Assembly (NCBI RefSeq): GCF_009193185.1 | Contig: NZ_VUKF01000015.1 | Location: 34,865-98,864 of the forward strand | Direction: 5' to 3' | DNA: 64,000 nucleotides | DNA from: Georgenia thermotolerans | GTDB lineage: Bacteria; Actinomycetota; Actinomycetes; Actinomycetales; Actinomycetaceae | In this document: piece after piece, positions 8,451-17,172 of the stretch | How the letters are laid out: each line of letters starts with the position of its first letter | How positions within the stretch are numbered: position 1 is the stretch's first letter | The notes under the pieces: model-generated | What the model was told of the DNA's origin: nothing | The model's database searches: none | The model's input: the letters and a program-made list of their open reading frames with translations, nothing else | Position numbers and translations under genes: made by a program

Positions 8451-11177
8451 ATGAGGCAGCAGCTGGGCGAGGGCGGCGCCGCCGTGCCCGCGAGCGCCCC
8501 GCGCGAGGACTCGCCGCGCCGGCAAGTGCTGCTCGTCGACGCACCGCAGGCCCGCGTGCGCCGTCCGGCCGACCTCATCGCCCTCATCCTCTCGGCGGTC
8601 GGCATCGTCGTCGTGCTCATCCTCGCCGTCTACGCCAACGCCACCACCCAGGGCGTGACCAAGGACGTGCAGTCGGCCGTCGCCGACGTGCTGCGCCAGG
8701 TGCTGCTCGTGCCGGTCACGGTCCTGCAGGGCATCGTCACGCTCTTCGTGCCGCTGGCCGTCCTGGTCGACCGCCTCATCCGGCGCAGCTGGCGCTCGGC
8801 CCTCGAGGCGGCGATCACCGCCGTCGTCGCCGGCCTGCTCGCCGTCGGCGCGGTGTGGCTGATCGACGCCGTCGGCCCCTCCGCCCTCGTCACCGGCCTG
8901 ACGATCAGCAACTCCCAGGGGCACACCCACATCGCGCTCAACCCGTTCGTCGCGGCCATCGCCGGGCTGCTCACGGCCGTGGGCGACCGCTCCCACAACC
9001 GCACCCTCGGCTGGTCCTGGATCCTGCTGTGGGTGGTCCTCGGCCTCGGCGTCGTCCAGGGAGAGCAGACCCTGCCCGGCGCACTCGTCACCGTGCTCCT
9101 CGGCCGGTGCGCCGGGCTGGGCATGCGGTACGCCTCCGGCGTGCTGCACGAGCGGGCCACCGGCGTCACGCTCGTGCGGGGGCTGCGCCGCGCCGGCGTG
9201 GACCCGGTGCGGGTCGTGCGGGTCGACCCGCTGCTCCCCAGCACCCCCGTCCAGGCCTGGACGGTGACGACGTCGGCGCCGATCGGCTACACCGAGAAGC
9301 TGCCGGAGGGCGCGGCGCCCGGGGTGGGCGACGCCGCCGCGGCCGCCGGGCACGAGGAGTACCACTCCTCCCGGCCGGGGCGGGACGCCGACCTCTCCCC
9401 CGCCGAGCTGCTCGCCGCGGTCGACCAGGAGGGCGGGACCGGCGACACGATCGTCCCCGACGTGCTGACCGACCCGCAGCAGATCCTCGCCGAGGTCGCC
9501 TCCTCCGCGGCGATCACGCCGGAGAGCGAGGGCACGCCGCGGCTGTACGCGGTCTGGGACGCGGACGGCCGCCGGCACGACGTCACCGTCCTCGACGGCG
9601 ACCGGCACGTCGTCGGCTACCTCTCGGGGCTGTGGGAGAGCATCCGGCTGCGGGGCTTCTCCCGTCATCCGGCCCGGACCCTGCGCGAGGCCGCCGACAG
9701 CGCGGCGCTCATGGCCCTGGCCACCCGCGCCGCCGGGGTGCGCACCCCGGCCCTGATCGGGATCACCGAGGCGCGGGACTCGGTGCTCATGGTCACCGAG
9801 CACCTGCCCGGCAGCCGCCCGCTGGACGAGCTCGCCCCCGAGGAGATCGACGAGGACCTGCTCGACGAGGTCTGGGCGCAGGTGCGGGCGGCGCACGCGC
9901 GCGGCATCGCCCACCGCGACCTCCACGCCGGCTCGGTGGTGGTCGACCGCGACCGGCACGTCTGGCTCGTGAGCTGGGAGAACGGCGAGATCATCTCCAC
10001 CGAGCTCGCCCGGCGCATCGACTTCGCCCAGCTCCTCGCCATGCTCGGCATGCTCGTCGGCACCGAGCGGGCCCTCGCCTCCGCCGCCCGGGTGCTCACC
10101 CGCGACCAGATGGCGTCCATGGCGCCCCTGCTGCAGCCGGTGGCGCTGCCCGGCCGCACCCGCGCCGCGGCGAAGGACCACAAGGACCTGCTCGCCAGCC
10201 TGCGCGCCGAGCTCGTCGACCTCATCCCGACGGCGGACGTCCCGCCGGTCCAGCTCGCCCGGTTCTCGCCGCGCACCGTCATCACGGTCACCGTCGGCGT
10301 CGTGGCGCTGTGGGTGCTGTTCGGGTCCCTGAACTTCCAGCAGGTCGCCGAGTCGGTCCGCGGGGCCTCGGTCGGGTGGATGATCGCCGCGTTCCTGCTC
10401 GGGATGACCACGTACGTCGGCTCGGCGATGTCCCTGGTGGCCTTCACCCCGGAGAAGCTCGGGCTGTGGCGCACCACCCTGGTGCAGATCGCCGCCTCGG
10501 TCATCGCCCTGGTGGCGCCGGCCGGGATCGGGCCCGCGGCGGTCGACCTGCGCTTCCTCACCAAGCAGAAGGTGGCCACCGCGATGGCCGCGGCCACGGT
10601 GGGGCTGGTGCAGCTGTCCCGGTTCGTCACCACCGTGCTGCTGCTCGTCGCCGTCGCCCTGGCCACCGGCTCGGCCGGCACGCTGGGGATGCCGTCGAGC
10701 TCGGTGGTCGTCGTCGTCGCCGGCGTCCTGGTGGTCGTGGGCGTGCTGTTCCTCATCCCGCGCCTGCGCGAGTGGGTGTGGGAGAAGGTCGCGCCGACCC
10801 TGCGCCAGGCGTGGCCGCGGCTGGTGTGGGTCGCGTCGAACCCCCGCCGCCTCCTCGTCGGGATCGCGGGCAACCTCATCCTCACCGCCGGGTACGTCGC
10901 CGCGTTCGGCGCCTCGCTCGCCGCGTTCGGTTACCAGCTGCCGCTGACGTCGCTGGCCATCACCTACCTGGCGTCGAACTCCCTGGGGTCGGTCATCCCC
11001 TCCCCCGGCGGCATCGGCCCGGTCGAGGCCGCCCTCACCGGTGGGCTGGCGCTGGCCGGCATCCCGGGCGCGACGGCGGTGTCGGTCTCGATCGTCTTCC
11101 GCCTGCTGACCTTCTGGCTGTGCGTGCCGCTGGGCTGGGCGGCCCTGCGGCTGGTGCAGCGCCGCGGCATCCTCTGA
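8451..11177 (+). CDS. Kinase-like / lysylphosphatidylglycerol-synthase-type flippase fusion protein
   Basis: A 908-residue membrane protein in three parts. About four transmembrane helices lie at 35-215. A cytoplasmic domain (about 350-590) carries IAHRDLHAGSVVVD and LVSWENG, the layout of the HRD and DFG loops of protein-kinase-like/APH phosphotransferases. From about 610 there are roughly seven helices of the UPF0104/LPG-synthase transmembrane (flippase-like) domain, with SLGSVIPSPGGIGPVEA near the end. The soluble aminoacyl-transferase domain of MprF is absent, so lysyl transfer is unlikely. Lipid or glycolipid translocation regulated by or coupled to the kinase-like domain is an inference. 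It is leaderless by promoter spacing. Confidence 0.82.
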   Translation: MRQQLGEGGAAVPASAPREDSPRRQVLLVDAPQARVRRPADLIALILSAVGIVVVLILAVYANATTQGVTKDVQSAVADVLRQVLLVPVTVLQGIVTLFVPLAVLVDRLIRRSWRSALEAAITAVVAGLLAVGAVWLIDAVGPSALVTGLTISNSQGHTHIALNPFVAAIAGLLTAVGDRSHNRTLGWSWILLWVVLGLGVVQGEQTLPGALVTVLLGRCAGLGMRYASGVLHERATGVTLVRGLRRAGVDPVRVVRVDPLLPSTPVQAWTVTTSAPIGYTEKLPEGAAPGVGDAAAAAGHEEYHSSRPGRDADLSPAELLAAVDQEGGTGDTIVPDVLTDPQQILAEVASSAAITPESEGTPRLYAVWDADGRRHDVTVLDGDRHVVGYLSGLWESIRLRGFSRHPARTLREAADSAALMALATRAAGVRTPALIGITEARDSVLMVTEHLPGSRPLDELAPEEIDEDLLDEVWAQVRAAHARGIAHRDLHAGSVVVDRDRHVWLVSWENGEIISTELARRIDFAQLLAMLGMLVGTERALASAARVLTRDQMASMAPLLQPVALPGRTRAAAKDHKDLLASLRAELVDLIPTADVPPVQLARFSPRTVITVTVGVVALWVLFGSLNFQQVAESVRGASVGWMIAAFLLGMTTYVGSAMSLVAFTPEKLGLWRTTLVQIAASVIALVAPAGIGPAAVDLRFLTKQKVATAMAAATVGLVQLSRFVTTVLLLVAVALATGSAGTLGMPSSSVVVVVAGVLVVVGVLFLIPRLREWVWEKVAPTLRQAWPRLVWVASNPRRLLVGIAGNLILTAGYVAAFGASLAAFGYQLPLTSLAITYLASNSLGSVIPSPGGIGPVEAALTGGLALAGIPGATAVSVSIVFRLLTFWLCVPLGWAALRLVQRRGIL

Positions 11178-11262
11178 CCCCGACCGGCGCCCCGGGAGCC
11201 GGCCGGACCGCTACGTTGGGCCGGGAACGCCCACGAGGGCCCGGACGAGGGAGTCACCCGGC

Positions 11263-11937
11263 ATGAGTGTCGCCAGCGCGCCGTCCGCGGCGCTCGCGCC
11301 GCCCCGGCCGTCCTCGCCCGCCCTGCTCGCCCTGCGCTGCGTCCTCGCCGTCCTCCTCGCCCTGAGCTGGGCCAACACGCTGCGCCAGCCCGTGGAGCGG
11401 CCCCTCGAGCACCTCCTCGCGGACCTGGAGGCGGGATCTGTCGCCTCCGTGACGCTGCAACGCCCCGCCGGTCCCGACGCGTCCGGCGGCTTCGTCGTCG
11501 CCTGGACGACCACCGGTGGGCACCGCGCCTACGCCACCTACGTCGTCCCCGACGCCAGCGTCGAGTCCGGCCCCACCGGCGACGAGCAGGTGCTCGCCGC
11601 CGTGGACCGGTCCCCGCGCCCCGTGGCCCTGACCGTCCAGGACATGCCCATCCTCCCCGACAGCGGCCCGCTCGGCTGGCTCGCCGGGCTGGCCTGCTTC
11701 GCGGCTCTCTGCCTGCTCATCGCCGGCCCGCAACCGCACCTGGCGACGAAGTGGGCCTGGTTCTGGCTCGCCGGGGCCACGCCCCTGTGGATCGCCTTCC
11801 TCCTGCTCGAGCCCGTGCCTGCGTGGTCGCGCGCGGCGCCGGCGCCGCGGCGGCGGCTCACCGGCGGGTGGGCGTTCGTCCTCAGCCTCACCCTCCTGCC
11901 GGTCCTGCTCGCCCTGGTGGGACTGCCCCACCGCTGA
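11263..11937 (+). CDS. Hypothetical four-helix membrane protein
   Basis: A 224-residue protein I do not recognise. Helix 1 is at about residues 18-40. A roughly 95-residue extracytoplasmic domain follows, rich in beta-type sequence and ending before a second helix near 140. Two further helices, WAWFWLAGATPLWIAFLLLE and the C-terminal VLSLTLLPVLLALVGL, complete it. A TACGTT -10 candidate at 11212 gives a leader of about 45 nt. The ATG at 11263 follows a weak purine-rich site (GGACGAGGGAG) rather far upstream. It follows the flippase-like gene by 85 bp and may be cotranscribed. Confidence 0.65.
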   Translation: MSVASAPSAALAPPRPSSPALLALRCVLAVLLALSWANTLRQPVERPLEHLLADLEAGSVASVTLQRPAGPDASGGFVVAWTTTGGHRAYATYVVPDASVESGPTGDEQVLAAVDRSPRPVALTVQDMPILPDSGPLGWLAGLACFAALCLLIAGPQPHLATKWAWFWLAGATPLWIAFLLLEPVPAWSRAAPAPRRRLTGGWAFVLSLTLLPVLLALVGLPHR

Positions 11938-12045
11938 CCGCCGCCGTCCCCGCGCCCACCGCGACGCGGGCCGGCACCCCTCGGCGCGGGCGTGGAGGGC
12001 GCAGGTACCCTCGGACCGGCGGCCGCGATCGGCGAGAGGACTTCC

Positions 12046-13584
12046 ATGGCTCGGCTGGAGGCGACCCAGGCCCCGCCGGGGCCGGGCGCCGTGCGGACCC
12101 CCGCCGACCGGTGGGTGCCCTGGGCGCTGGCCGGCGTCGTCGCCGCCCTCTACGCGACCTTCGCGGTGCTGCAGTGGCGGCTGCTCGAGTCCCCGTCGTG
12201 GGACCTGGGCATCTTCACCCAGCTCGCCCAGGCCTACGCGCACGGCCGGGCCCCGATCGTGACGATCAAGGGCGAGGGGTTCAACCTCCTCGGCGACCAC
12301 TTCCACCCCCTGCTCGTCGTCCTCGGCCCCGCTTACCGGCTCTTCCCCTCCGGGCTGACGCTGCTCGTCCTCCAGGCGCTGCTGCTCGGGCTGTCGGTCG
12401 CGCCGGTCGCCGCGGTGGCCCGCGAGCACCTCGGCCGCCGCCGGGGCACCGTGCTCGGCGTGGCCTACGGCCTGAGCTGGGGCCTGCAGGGCGCCGTGGC
12501 GGCGCAGTTCCACGAGATCGCCCTCGCGGTGCCGCTGCTGGCCTGGTCGCTCGCCGCGTTCGTGCGGCGGCGCTGGTGGGCGTGCGCGGCGTGGGCCGCC
12601 CCGCTGGTCTTCGTCAAGGAGGACCTGGGGCTGACCGTGGCCGTCCTGGGCCTGGTCATCGCGTGGCGGGGCGGGGCGGACCCGGCACCGCCGGGAGCAC
12701 CCGCCGGGGCCGTCGGGCCGCGCCGGCTCGGTCTCGGGCTGGCGACGTGGGGGCTCGCGTGGGTGGTCCTCGCGATCGGCGTCATCCTGCCGGCGCTCAA
12801 CCCGCAGGGGCGCTGGGACTACACCGGGCGGCTCGGGTCTGGCGAGTCGGGCGGCCTCCTCGACCTCCTCCTCGGCGCGTTCGTCCCGGCGGAGAAGTAC
12901 CTCACGCTGCTGCTGCTCGTCGGCGTCGCGGGCGTCGTCGGGCTACGCTCACCGCTGGCCTGGCTCGCCGTGCCCACGCTGGCCTGGCGGTTCCTCGGCA
13001 ACGTCGAGTACTACTGGGGCTGGCAGTGGCACTACTCGGCGATCCTCATGCCGGTGGCCGCCCTCGCCCTGGTGGACGCCGTGACGGCGCGCTCCCGGGC
13101 GCTCGGCACCGAGACGGTGCGCGCCGCGGGCCCCCCGCCCTCGCCCGGCCGGGCCGGCGAAGCCCGCCGGCCCGGGCGGCTGGCGTGGCCGACGACGGCG
13201 ACCCTCGCCGTCGCGGTCTCCCTCGCGACCACGCTCGTCATGCTGCCGTCGCTGCCGCTCACACGGCTCGCCGACCCCGCGACCTGGCGGCTGCCGGCCC
13301 GGCACGACGCCGCCATGGGGGCGCTGGCGGCCGTCGCCCCGGGCGCCACCGTGGAGACGGACATCTACCTCATGGCCTACCTCGTGCCCCGGGCGCAGGT
13401 GTACTGGGTGGGCAACCCCGGCAACCCGGCCCCGGACTTCGTCGAGCTCGACTCCTGGCGGCGCACCTGGCCCGACCGCGACATCACCGACGCCGCCGCG
13501 TTCGCGGAGGAGCGCCACCCGGGCACGGACTACCGGCTGGTGTACGACGCGGAGGGCTACCAGGTGGCCCAGCGGGTGCGCTGA
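12046..13584 (+). CDS. DUF2079 membrane protein (GT-C glycosyltransferase-like)
   Basis: A 512-residue polytopic membrane protein. The family signature appears after the first helix: SWDLGIFTQLAQAY and then GDHFHPLL. The acidic and His residues in the first outer loop resemble the catalytic region of GT-C enzymes that use polyprenyl-phosphate sugars. About ten helices follow, with a C-terminal soluble tail of about 100 residues. A lipid-linked sugar transferase role is a fold-based inference; no substrate can be named. ATG at 12046 has GAGAGGA upstream, and a TACCCT -10 candidate is at 12005. Confidence 0.8.
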   Translation: MARLEATQAPPGPGAVRTPADRWVPWALAGVVAALYATFAVLQWRLLESPSWDLGIFTQLAQAYAHGRAPIVTIKGEGFNLLGDHFHPLLVVLGPAYRLFPSGLTLLVLQALLLGLSVAPVAAVAREHLGRRRGTVLGVAYGLSWGLQGAVAAQFHEIALAVPLLAWSLAAFVRRRWWACAAWAAPLVFVKEDLGLTVAVLGLVIAWRGGADPAPPGAPAGAVGPRRLGLGLATWGLAWVVLAIGVILPALNPQGRWDYTGRLGSGESGGLLDLLLGAFVPAEKYLTLLLLVGVAGVVGLRSPLAWLAVPTLAWRFLGNVEYYWGWQWHYSAILMPVAALALVDAVTARSRALGTETVRAAGPPPSPGRAGEARRPGRLAWPTTATLAVAVSLATTLVMLPSLPLTRLADPATWRLPARHDAAMGALAAVAPGATVETDIYLMAYLVPRAQVYWVGNPGNPAPDFVELDSWRRTWPDRDITDAAAFAEERHPGTDYRLVYDAEGYQVAQRVR

Positions 13585-13626
13585 CCCGGCGGCCGAGGGC
13601 CTGCGAGGGCGCCTCGTCCGGTGGCT

Positions 13627-13632
13627 TACGGT
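13627..13632 (+). promoter_or_regulatory. -10 element, leaderless promoter of copC
   Basis: TACGGT, six bases, then ATG at 13639. No ribosome site precedes the start. Confidence 0.5.
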
Positions 13633-13638
13633 GGGCGT

Positions 13639-14232
13639 ATGTCCCTCCGTCGTCCCCGCGTGCCCGCCGTGCTCGCCGCCCTGCTGGTGGGCCTCCTCGC
13701 CCTCGTCGCCGCCCCGGCCCAGGCGCACGACGTGCTCCTGAACACCTCGCCCGCCGCCGACCAGACGCTCGGCGAGCGGCCCAGCGAGATCAGCCTGACC
13801 TTCAACAACGACCTGCTCGACAGCACCCAGGCGGTCGTCGTGACCGACGCCGGCGGGCAGAAGGTGGCCGAGGTCCCCGGCGTCGTCGCCGGCCCCACCG
13901 CGACCTTCGCCCTGCCCACGCCGCTCGGAGACGGGAGCTACGAGGTCACCTGGTCGGTCGTCTCCTCCGACGGGCACCGGATCGACGGCAAGTACGGCTT
14001 CTCCGTGGCGGGTACCGGCGCGGCGGAGCCGACCGCGGCGCCCGGCGCCGCGGCGTCGCCCAGCCCGAGCGAGGGCGCCGTCGTCACCACCCCCCAGCCC
14101 ACCACCCAGCCGCAGCAGGGCGAGAACCAGAGCCAGGGCGGCTTCCCGGTGTGGGTCGCCGTCGTCCTCGCGATCGGCGTGGCCGGCGGGGTCATCGCGC
14201 TGGCCGTACGCAACTGGCCGCGGAAGGGCTGA
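13639..14232 (+). CDS. copC: Copper resistance protein CopC-like, membrane anchored
   Basis: A 197-residue secreted protein. A Sec signal peptide (about residues 1-30, ending PAQA) is followed directly by His (AHDVLLNTSP), which would be the N-terminal histidine ligand of the CopC copper site. SSDGHRIDGKYGF supplies the second conserved His. The ~95-residue beta-sandwich is followed by a Pro/Ser/Gln-rich linker and a C-terminal helix (VAVVLAIGVAGGVIALAV) with a basic tail, so the domain is tethered outside the membrane. It probably binds Cu(II) in the cell wall. It lies 8 kb from csoR-copZ-copA without a visible CsoR operator. CopD is not next to it. Confidence 0.87.
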   Translation: MSLRRPRVPAVLAALLVGLLALVAAPAQAHDVLLNTSPAADQTLGERPSEISLTFNNDLLDSTQAVVVTDAGGQKVAEVPGVVAGPTATFALPTPLGDGSYEVTWSVVSSDGHRIDGKYGFSVAGTGAAEPTAAPGAAASPSPSEGAVVTTPQPTTQPQQGENQSQGGFPVWVAVVLAIGVAGGVIALAVRNWPRKG

Positions 14233-14263
14233 GCCACCGCCGCGCCCGAGGCACCCGAAGCAC

Positions 14264-14301
14264 CGACGGCCGCGATCTCGTCACCGAGATCGCGGCCGTC
14301 G
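14264..14301. terminator. Bidirectional hairpin terminator
   Basis: A perfect 17-bp stem (14264-14280 with 14285-14301) with a TCAC loop sits between the convergent copC and gluconokinase genes. There is no T-tract on either side, as is common for actinomycete terminators. Confidence 0.75.
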
Positions 14302-14316
14302 ACGTCGTGGAGCGGC

Positions 14317-14871
14317 TCAGTAGTCCTTGAGCTGGCCCAGCACCTCGGCGAGGATCTCGGGCGGCGTGCCGCCGGAGGTGATCTTGAAGCCGGCCTCGTC
14401 GTCCCCGAGCTCCTCGAGGGTGGCGACCTGGGAGTCCAGCAGGCTCGCGGGCATGTAGTGGCCCTTGCGGGAGGCGAGCCGCTCGGCGGTGAGGTCGACC
14501 GGCGGGGCCATGTGCACGAAGACCGTGCTGCCCTCCGCGCCGCGCAGCACGTCGCGGTAGCGCCGCTTCAGCGCCGAGCAGGTCACCACGGTGGACCGGC
14601 CGGCGCGGGCCTCGGCGGTCATCCAGTCCTGGATGGACTGCAGCCAGGGGGCGCGGTCGTCGTCGTTCAGCGGGGTCCCGGAGTGCATCTTGTCCCGGTT
14701 GGCCTGGCTGTGGAACTCGTCGCCCTCGGCGAAGACGTAGCCGAGCTTGCCGGCGAGCATCATCGCCAGCGTCGTCTTGCCGCCGCCGGAGACGCCCATG
14801 ACGACGACGTGGCGCGGCCCCCGCGAGCGCTTGGGCAGCGGGGAGAGCTCGGAGGCGGGGATCTGGGTCAT
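14317..14871 (-). CDS. gntK: Gluconokinase
   Basis: A 184-residue kinase that phosphorylates gluconate to 6-phosphogluconate for the pentose phosphate or Entner-Doudoroff route. The P-loop GVSGGGKTT is at residues 26-34, followed by EGDEFH and MHSGTPLNDDDRAPWL, the signatures of the shikimate-kinase-like GntK family, and CSALKRRYRD. The ATG at 14871 has GAGGAG in front; an open frame reaches 15018 but adds a Trp-rich stretch unlike the family. No gluconate permease or GntR regulator is adjacent, so supply must come from elsewhere. The PQQ-type sugar dehydrogenase at 52.3 kb could in principle make aldonates, but that link is speculative. Confidence 0.93.
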   Translation of the reverse strand: MTQIPASELSPLPKRSRGPRHVVVMGVSGGGKTTLAMMLAGKLGYVFAEGDEFHSQANRDKMHSGTPLNDDDRAPWLQSIQDWMTAEARAGRSTVVTCSALKRRYRDVLRGAEGSTVFVHMAPPVDLTAERLASRKGHYMPASLLDSQVATLEELGDDEAGFKITSGGTPPEILAEVLGQLKDY

Positions 14872-15178
14872 GACGGAAGGCTCCTCAGGACTGGGCTGAA
14901 CGGACGGTATCCAAGCGCCGAGGTCACGCTCCACGACTTGCCAGCAGTTGCCGCTCGTCCACGCAGCGAAATGGATCACACCCCATGGGTCACACCCGTC
15001 ACCGTGCTGCCCGCTCATCGGTCAGCCGTCACCGAATCAGGTGGGTGCGGTGTCGCGCAAGCCGGTCGTATCGTTGAGGCGCGCGTTCGCACCGCGGCGT
15101 CACACGCGCCGGTGTGGCTCCTGCGCGGCCCCGAACGCTGACCCCACGAGGCACGGCGACCCACATCGGGAGATCTCC
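14872..15178. other. 307-bp divergent intergenic region
   Basis: Separates gluconokinase from the ABM-like gene. It probably carries both promoters: TATCGT near 15068 is a possible -10 for the rightward gene, and ATACC near 14908 on the other strand for gntK. I see no convincing operator, RNA or coding sequence. Confidence 0.4.
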
Positions 15179-15466
15179 ATGGATGTCGTGATCAGGCACT
15201 ACAAGGGCGCCTCCGAGCTCATCGACGAGCTGGTGCGCCGATCGGACGAGGTCGAGCAGCTGATTCGCGGGGTCCCGGGCTTCGTCGCCTACCACCTCGT
15301 GAAGACCGCCGACGGCGGCTTCAGCGTCAGCGTCTATCAGGACGCCTCCGGCACCCAGGAGTCGGTCAAGGCGGCCGCCGACTACATCGCGACGAACGTG
15401 CCGCAACTGAGTGTCTCCCCGCCCGAAGTCATCCAGGGGACGTCGGTCATCTCGTTCTCCGCGTGA
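15179..15466 (+). CDS. Small ABM-like dimeric alpha-beta barrel protein
   Basis: A 95-residue soluble protein. The pattern of an alternating beta-alpha-beta with VPGFVAYHLVKTADGGFSVSVYQD resembles the antibiotic-biosynthesis-monooxygenase/dimeric alpha-beta barrel fold, whose small members act as monooxygenases or as sensing and hypothetical proteins. No catalytic residues can be assigned. ATG at 15179 follows GGGAGA. The frame is open further upstream to 14948, but with no start context. Function is unknown and the neighbours give no hint. Confidence 0.65.
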   Translation: MDVVIRHYKGASELIDELVRRSDEVEQLIRGVPGFVAYHLVKTADGGFSVSVYQDASGTQESVKAAADYIATNVPQLSVSPPEVIQGTSVISFSA

Positions 15467-15530
15467 CCGCTGCGTCATCCCGCGCCACCCCGACCGGTGG
15501 CGCCGCGGCTGCCGGCCCGGCACCGGCGCC

Positions 15531-15536
15531 TAGGGT
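15531..15536 (+). promoter_or_regulatory. -10 element, leaderless promoter
   Basis: TAGGGT, six bases, then GTG at 15543, without a ribosome site. Confidence 0.5.
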
Positions 15537-15542
15537 GAGGCC

Positions 15543-16109
15543 GTGCCGACCTCTCGCGAGCCAGTCCTGCTCACCGTGGGGCACGGCGGCCTCGACCGCA
15601 CAGCCCTGACCGCGCTGCTGCGCTCGGCGTTCGTGGCCGAGGTGGTCGACGTGCGCCGCTTCCCCGGCTCGCGGACCAACCCCGACGTCCGCCGCGAGGC
15701 GCTGGAGGCCTGGCTGCCGGCGGCGGGGATCGGCTACCGGTGGGAGCCGCGCCTCGGCGGCCGGCGGCACCTGCGCCGCGAGGACCCCTCTCCCGACACC
15801 TGGTGGGAGGTCGACGCGTTCCGCGCCTACGCGGGGTGGACGCGCACGGAGGACTTCCGGGCGGCCTTCCGGGACCTGCTGACCGACGCGGCGCAGCGGC
15901 GCGTGGCCGTCATGTGCTCGGAGACGGTGTGGTGGCGCTGCCACCGCCGGCTCATCTCCGACGTCGCGGTCCTCGCCCACGGCGCCGAGGTGTGGCACCT
16001 CATGCCCGACGCCGCCCGCCGGGCCCACGTCGTCGCCGCGGGCGCCCGCCTGGCCGGGCCCGAGGAGGTCGTCTGGGACCGTCCGCGCGAGGAGGCGCCG
16101 TCGCCGTAG
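15543..16109 (+). CDS. DUF488 family protein
   Basis: A 188-residue soluble protein of the DUF488 family. Its start LTVGHGG...LTALLRS, followed by VVDVRRFPGSRTNP, is the hallmark of the family. MCSETVWWRCHRRLI supplies the conserved Cys-x8-Cys/Arg segment. Members are widespread and their biochemical role is not established; a nucleotide or nucleic-acid related role has been suggested from fold. The gene is convergent with the Gfo/Idh/MocA oxidoreductase gene, 29 bp away. Confidence 0.85.
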   Translation: MPTSREPVLLTVGHGGLDRTALTALLRSAFVAEVVDVRRFPGSRTNPDVRREALEAWLPAAGIGYRWEPRLGGRRHLRREDPSPDTWWEVDAFRAYAGWTRTEDFRAAFRDLLTDAAQRRVAVMCSETVWWRCHRRLISDVAVLAHGAEVWHLMPDAARRAHVVAAGARLAGPEEVVWDRPREEAPSP

Positions 16110-16138
16110 GCGCGGCGGCCGTCCCACGCGGGCCGCGA

Positions 16139-17155
16139 TCAGAACGCGATGCCGTGCTCGGCGCGGTAGACGGCGAGCACGGTGTCGACGAACCGGGCCG
16201 TGCGCAGCGCACTCGCGCCCGTGCTCGGGCAGGTGCCGTGCCCGGTGAGCTCGTCGACCACCGTCTGGATGAGCGGCTGCTGGACCACCTCGGGGTAGGG
16301 CGCCTCGATGCGGCGCTCGCCGTCGGCGGTGCGCAGCACGAGCGGCTCGGTGCCGAAGGAGGAGAAGGTCAGCGACCCGGCGCTGCCGACGATCTCGACC
16401 TCGTCGCGCTGCTCCGCGACGTCGAAGGCCCACAGCCCCACGCCCTGCACCCCGGAGGTGAAGACGAAGGCGGCCGCGACGGTGTCCTCGGCGGGGTAGC
16501 GGCCGGCATGGTTGAAGGCGGCGCCGCTGACGGCGCCGATCGGGCCGAGGAGGTGGTCGAGCAGGTCCAGGGTGTGCGAGCCGAGGTCGACGAACAGCCC
16601 GCCCCCGGAGACCTCCGGCTGGACCCGCCAGGGCAGGTGGCCGGGCTCCCACATGCCCGGCACGCCCTGGGTGCGCACGCTGACCGCGTGGGGCGTGCCG
16701 ATGGCGCCGTCGTCCAGGAGCCGCTTGACCGTGACGAACCGGGGCATGGCGCGGCGGTAGTACGCCACGAACAGCGGCACCCCGGCCCGCTCGCAGGCGG
16801 CGATCATCTCCTCGCACTCCGCGGCGGTGCGGGCCATCGGCTTCTCGACGTAGACCGGCTTGCCCGCCGCGGCCACCTTCAGGGTGAGGTCGCGGTGACT
16901 GTCCGGCGGGGTGGCGATGTAGACGGCGTCGACGTCGGGGTCGTTGATCAGCGCGTCGGCGTCGTCGTACCAGCGCGGCACCCCGTGCCGCCGGGCGTAG
17001 TCCTCGGCCTTCGCGCCGTCGCGGCGCATGACGGCGACGAGCTCGGACCGCTCGGCGCGCTGGAGCCCGGGCCCGCTCTTGCGCTCGGTGACGTCGCCGA
17101 CGCCGAGGATGCCCCAGCGGACGGTCTGGGATGGGGTGTGTCTGGAGCGGCGCAT
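16139..17155 (-). CDS. Gfo/Idh/MocA family NAD(P)-dependent oxidoreductase
   Basis: A 338-residue two-domain oxidoreductase. The N-terminal Rossmann motif is RWGILGVGDVTE; the cofactor-binding segment ATPPDSHRDL and the catalytic-loop EKPMARTAAECEEM (Lys of EKP) follow at about residues 85-120. The C-terminal alpha/beta domain carries GGLFVDLGSHTLDLLDHLLG, with the conserved Asp and His of sugar dehydrogenases. The substrate is likely a sugar, inositol or derivative, but it cannot be specified. The start ATG at 17155 follows a TAGTTT -10 with a 6-nt gap, so it is probably leaderless. Confidence 0.88.
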   Translation of the reverse strand: MRRSRHTPSQTVRWGILGVGDVTERKSGPGLQRAERSELVAVMRRDGAKAEDYARRHGVPRWYDDADALINDPDVDAVYIATPPDSHRDLTLKVAAAGKPVYVEKPMARTAAECEEMIAACERAGVPLFVAYYRRAMPRFVTVKRLLDDGAIGTPHAVSVRTQGVPGMWEPGHLPWRVQPEVSGGGLFVDLGSHTLDLLDHLLGPIGAVSGAAFNHAGRYPAEDTVAAAFVFTSGVQGVGLWAFDVAEQRDEVEIVGSAGSLTFSSFGTEPLVLRTADGERRIEAPYPEVVQQPLIQTVVDELTGHGTCPSTGASALRTARFVDTVLAVYRAEHGIAF

Positions 17156-17161
17156 GCCCCG

Positions 17162-17167
17162 AAACTA
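17162..17167 (-). promoter_or_regulatory. -10 element, leaderless promoter
   Basis: On the minus strand TAGTTT is followed by CGGGGC and the ATG at 17155. Confidence 0.5.
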
Positions 17168-17172
17168 CCGGG

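Noticed and set aside
6821..11266. A 1481-codon open frame on the plus strand.
   Set aside because: It is an Arg/Pro-rich shadow in the wrong frame of the CPBP protease and flippase-like genes, and antisense to the HdeD-like gene.
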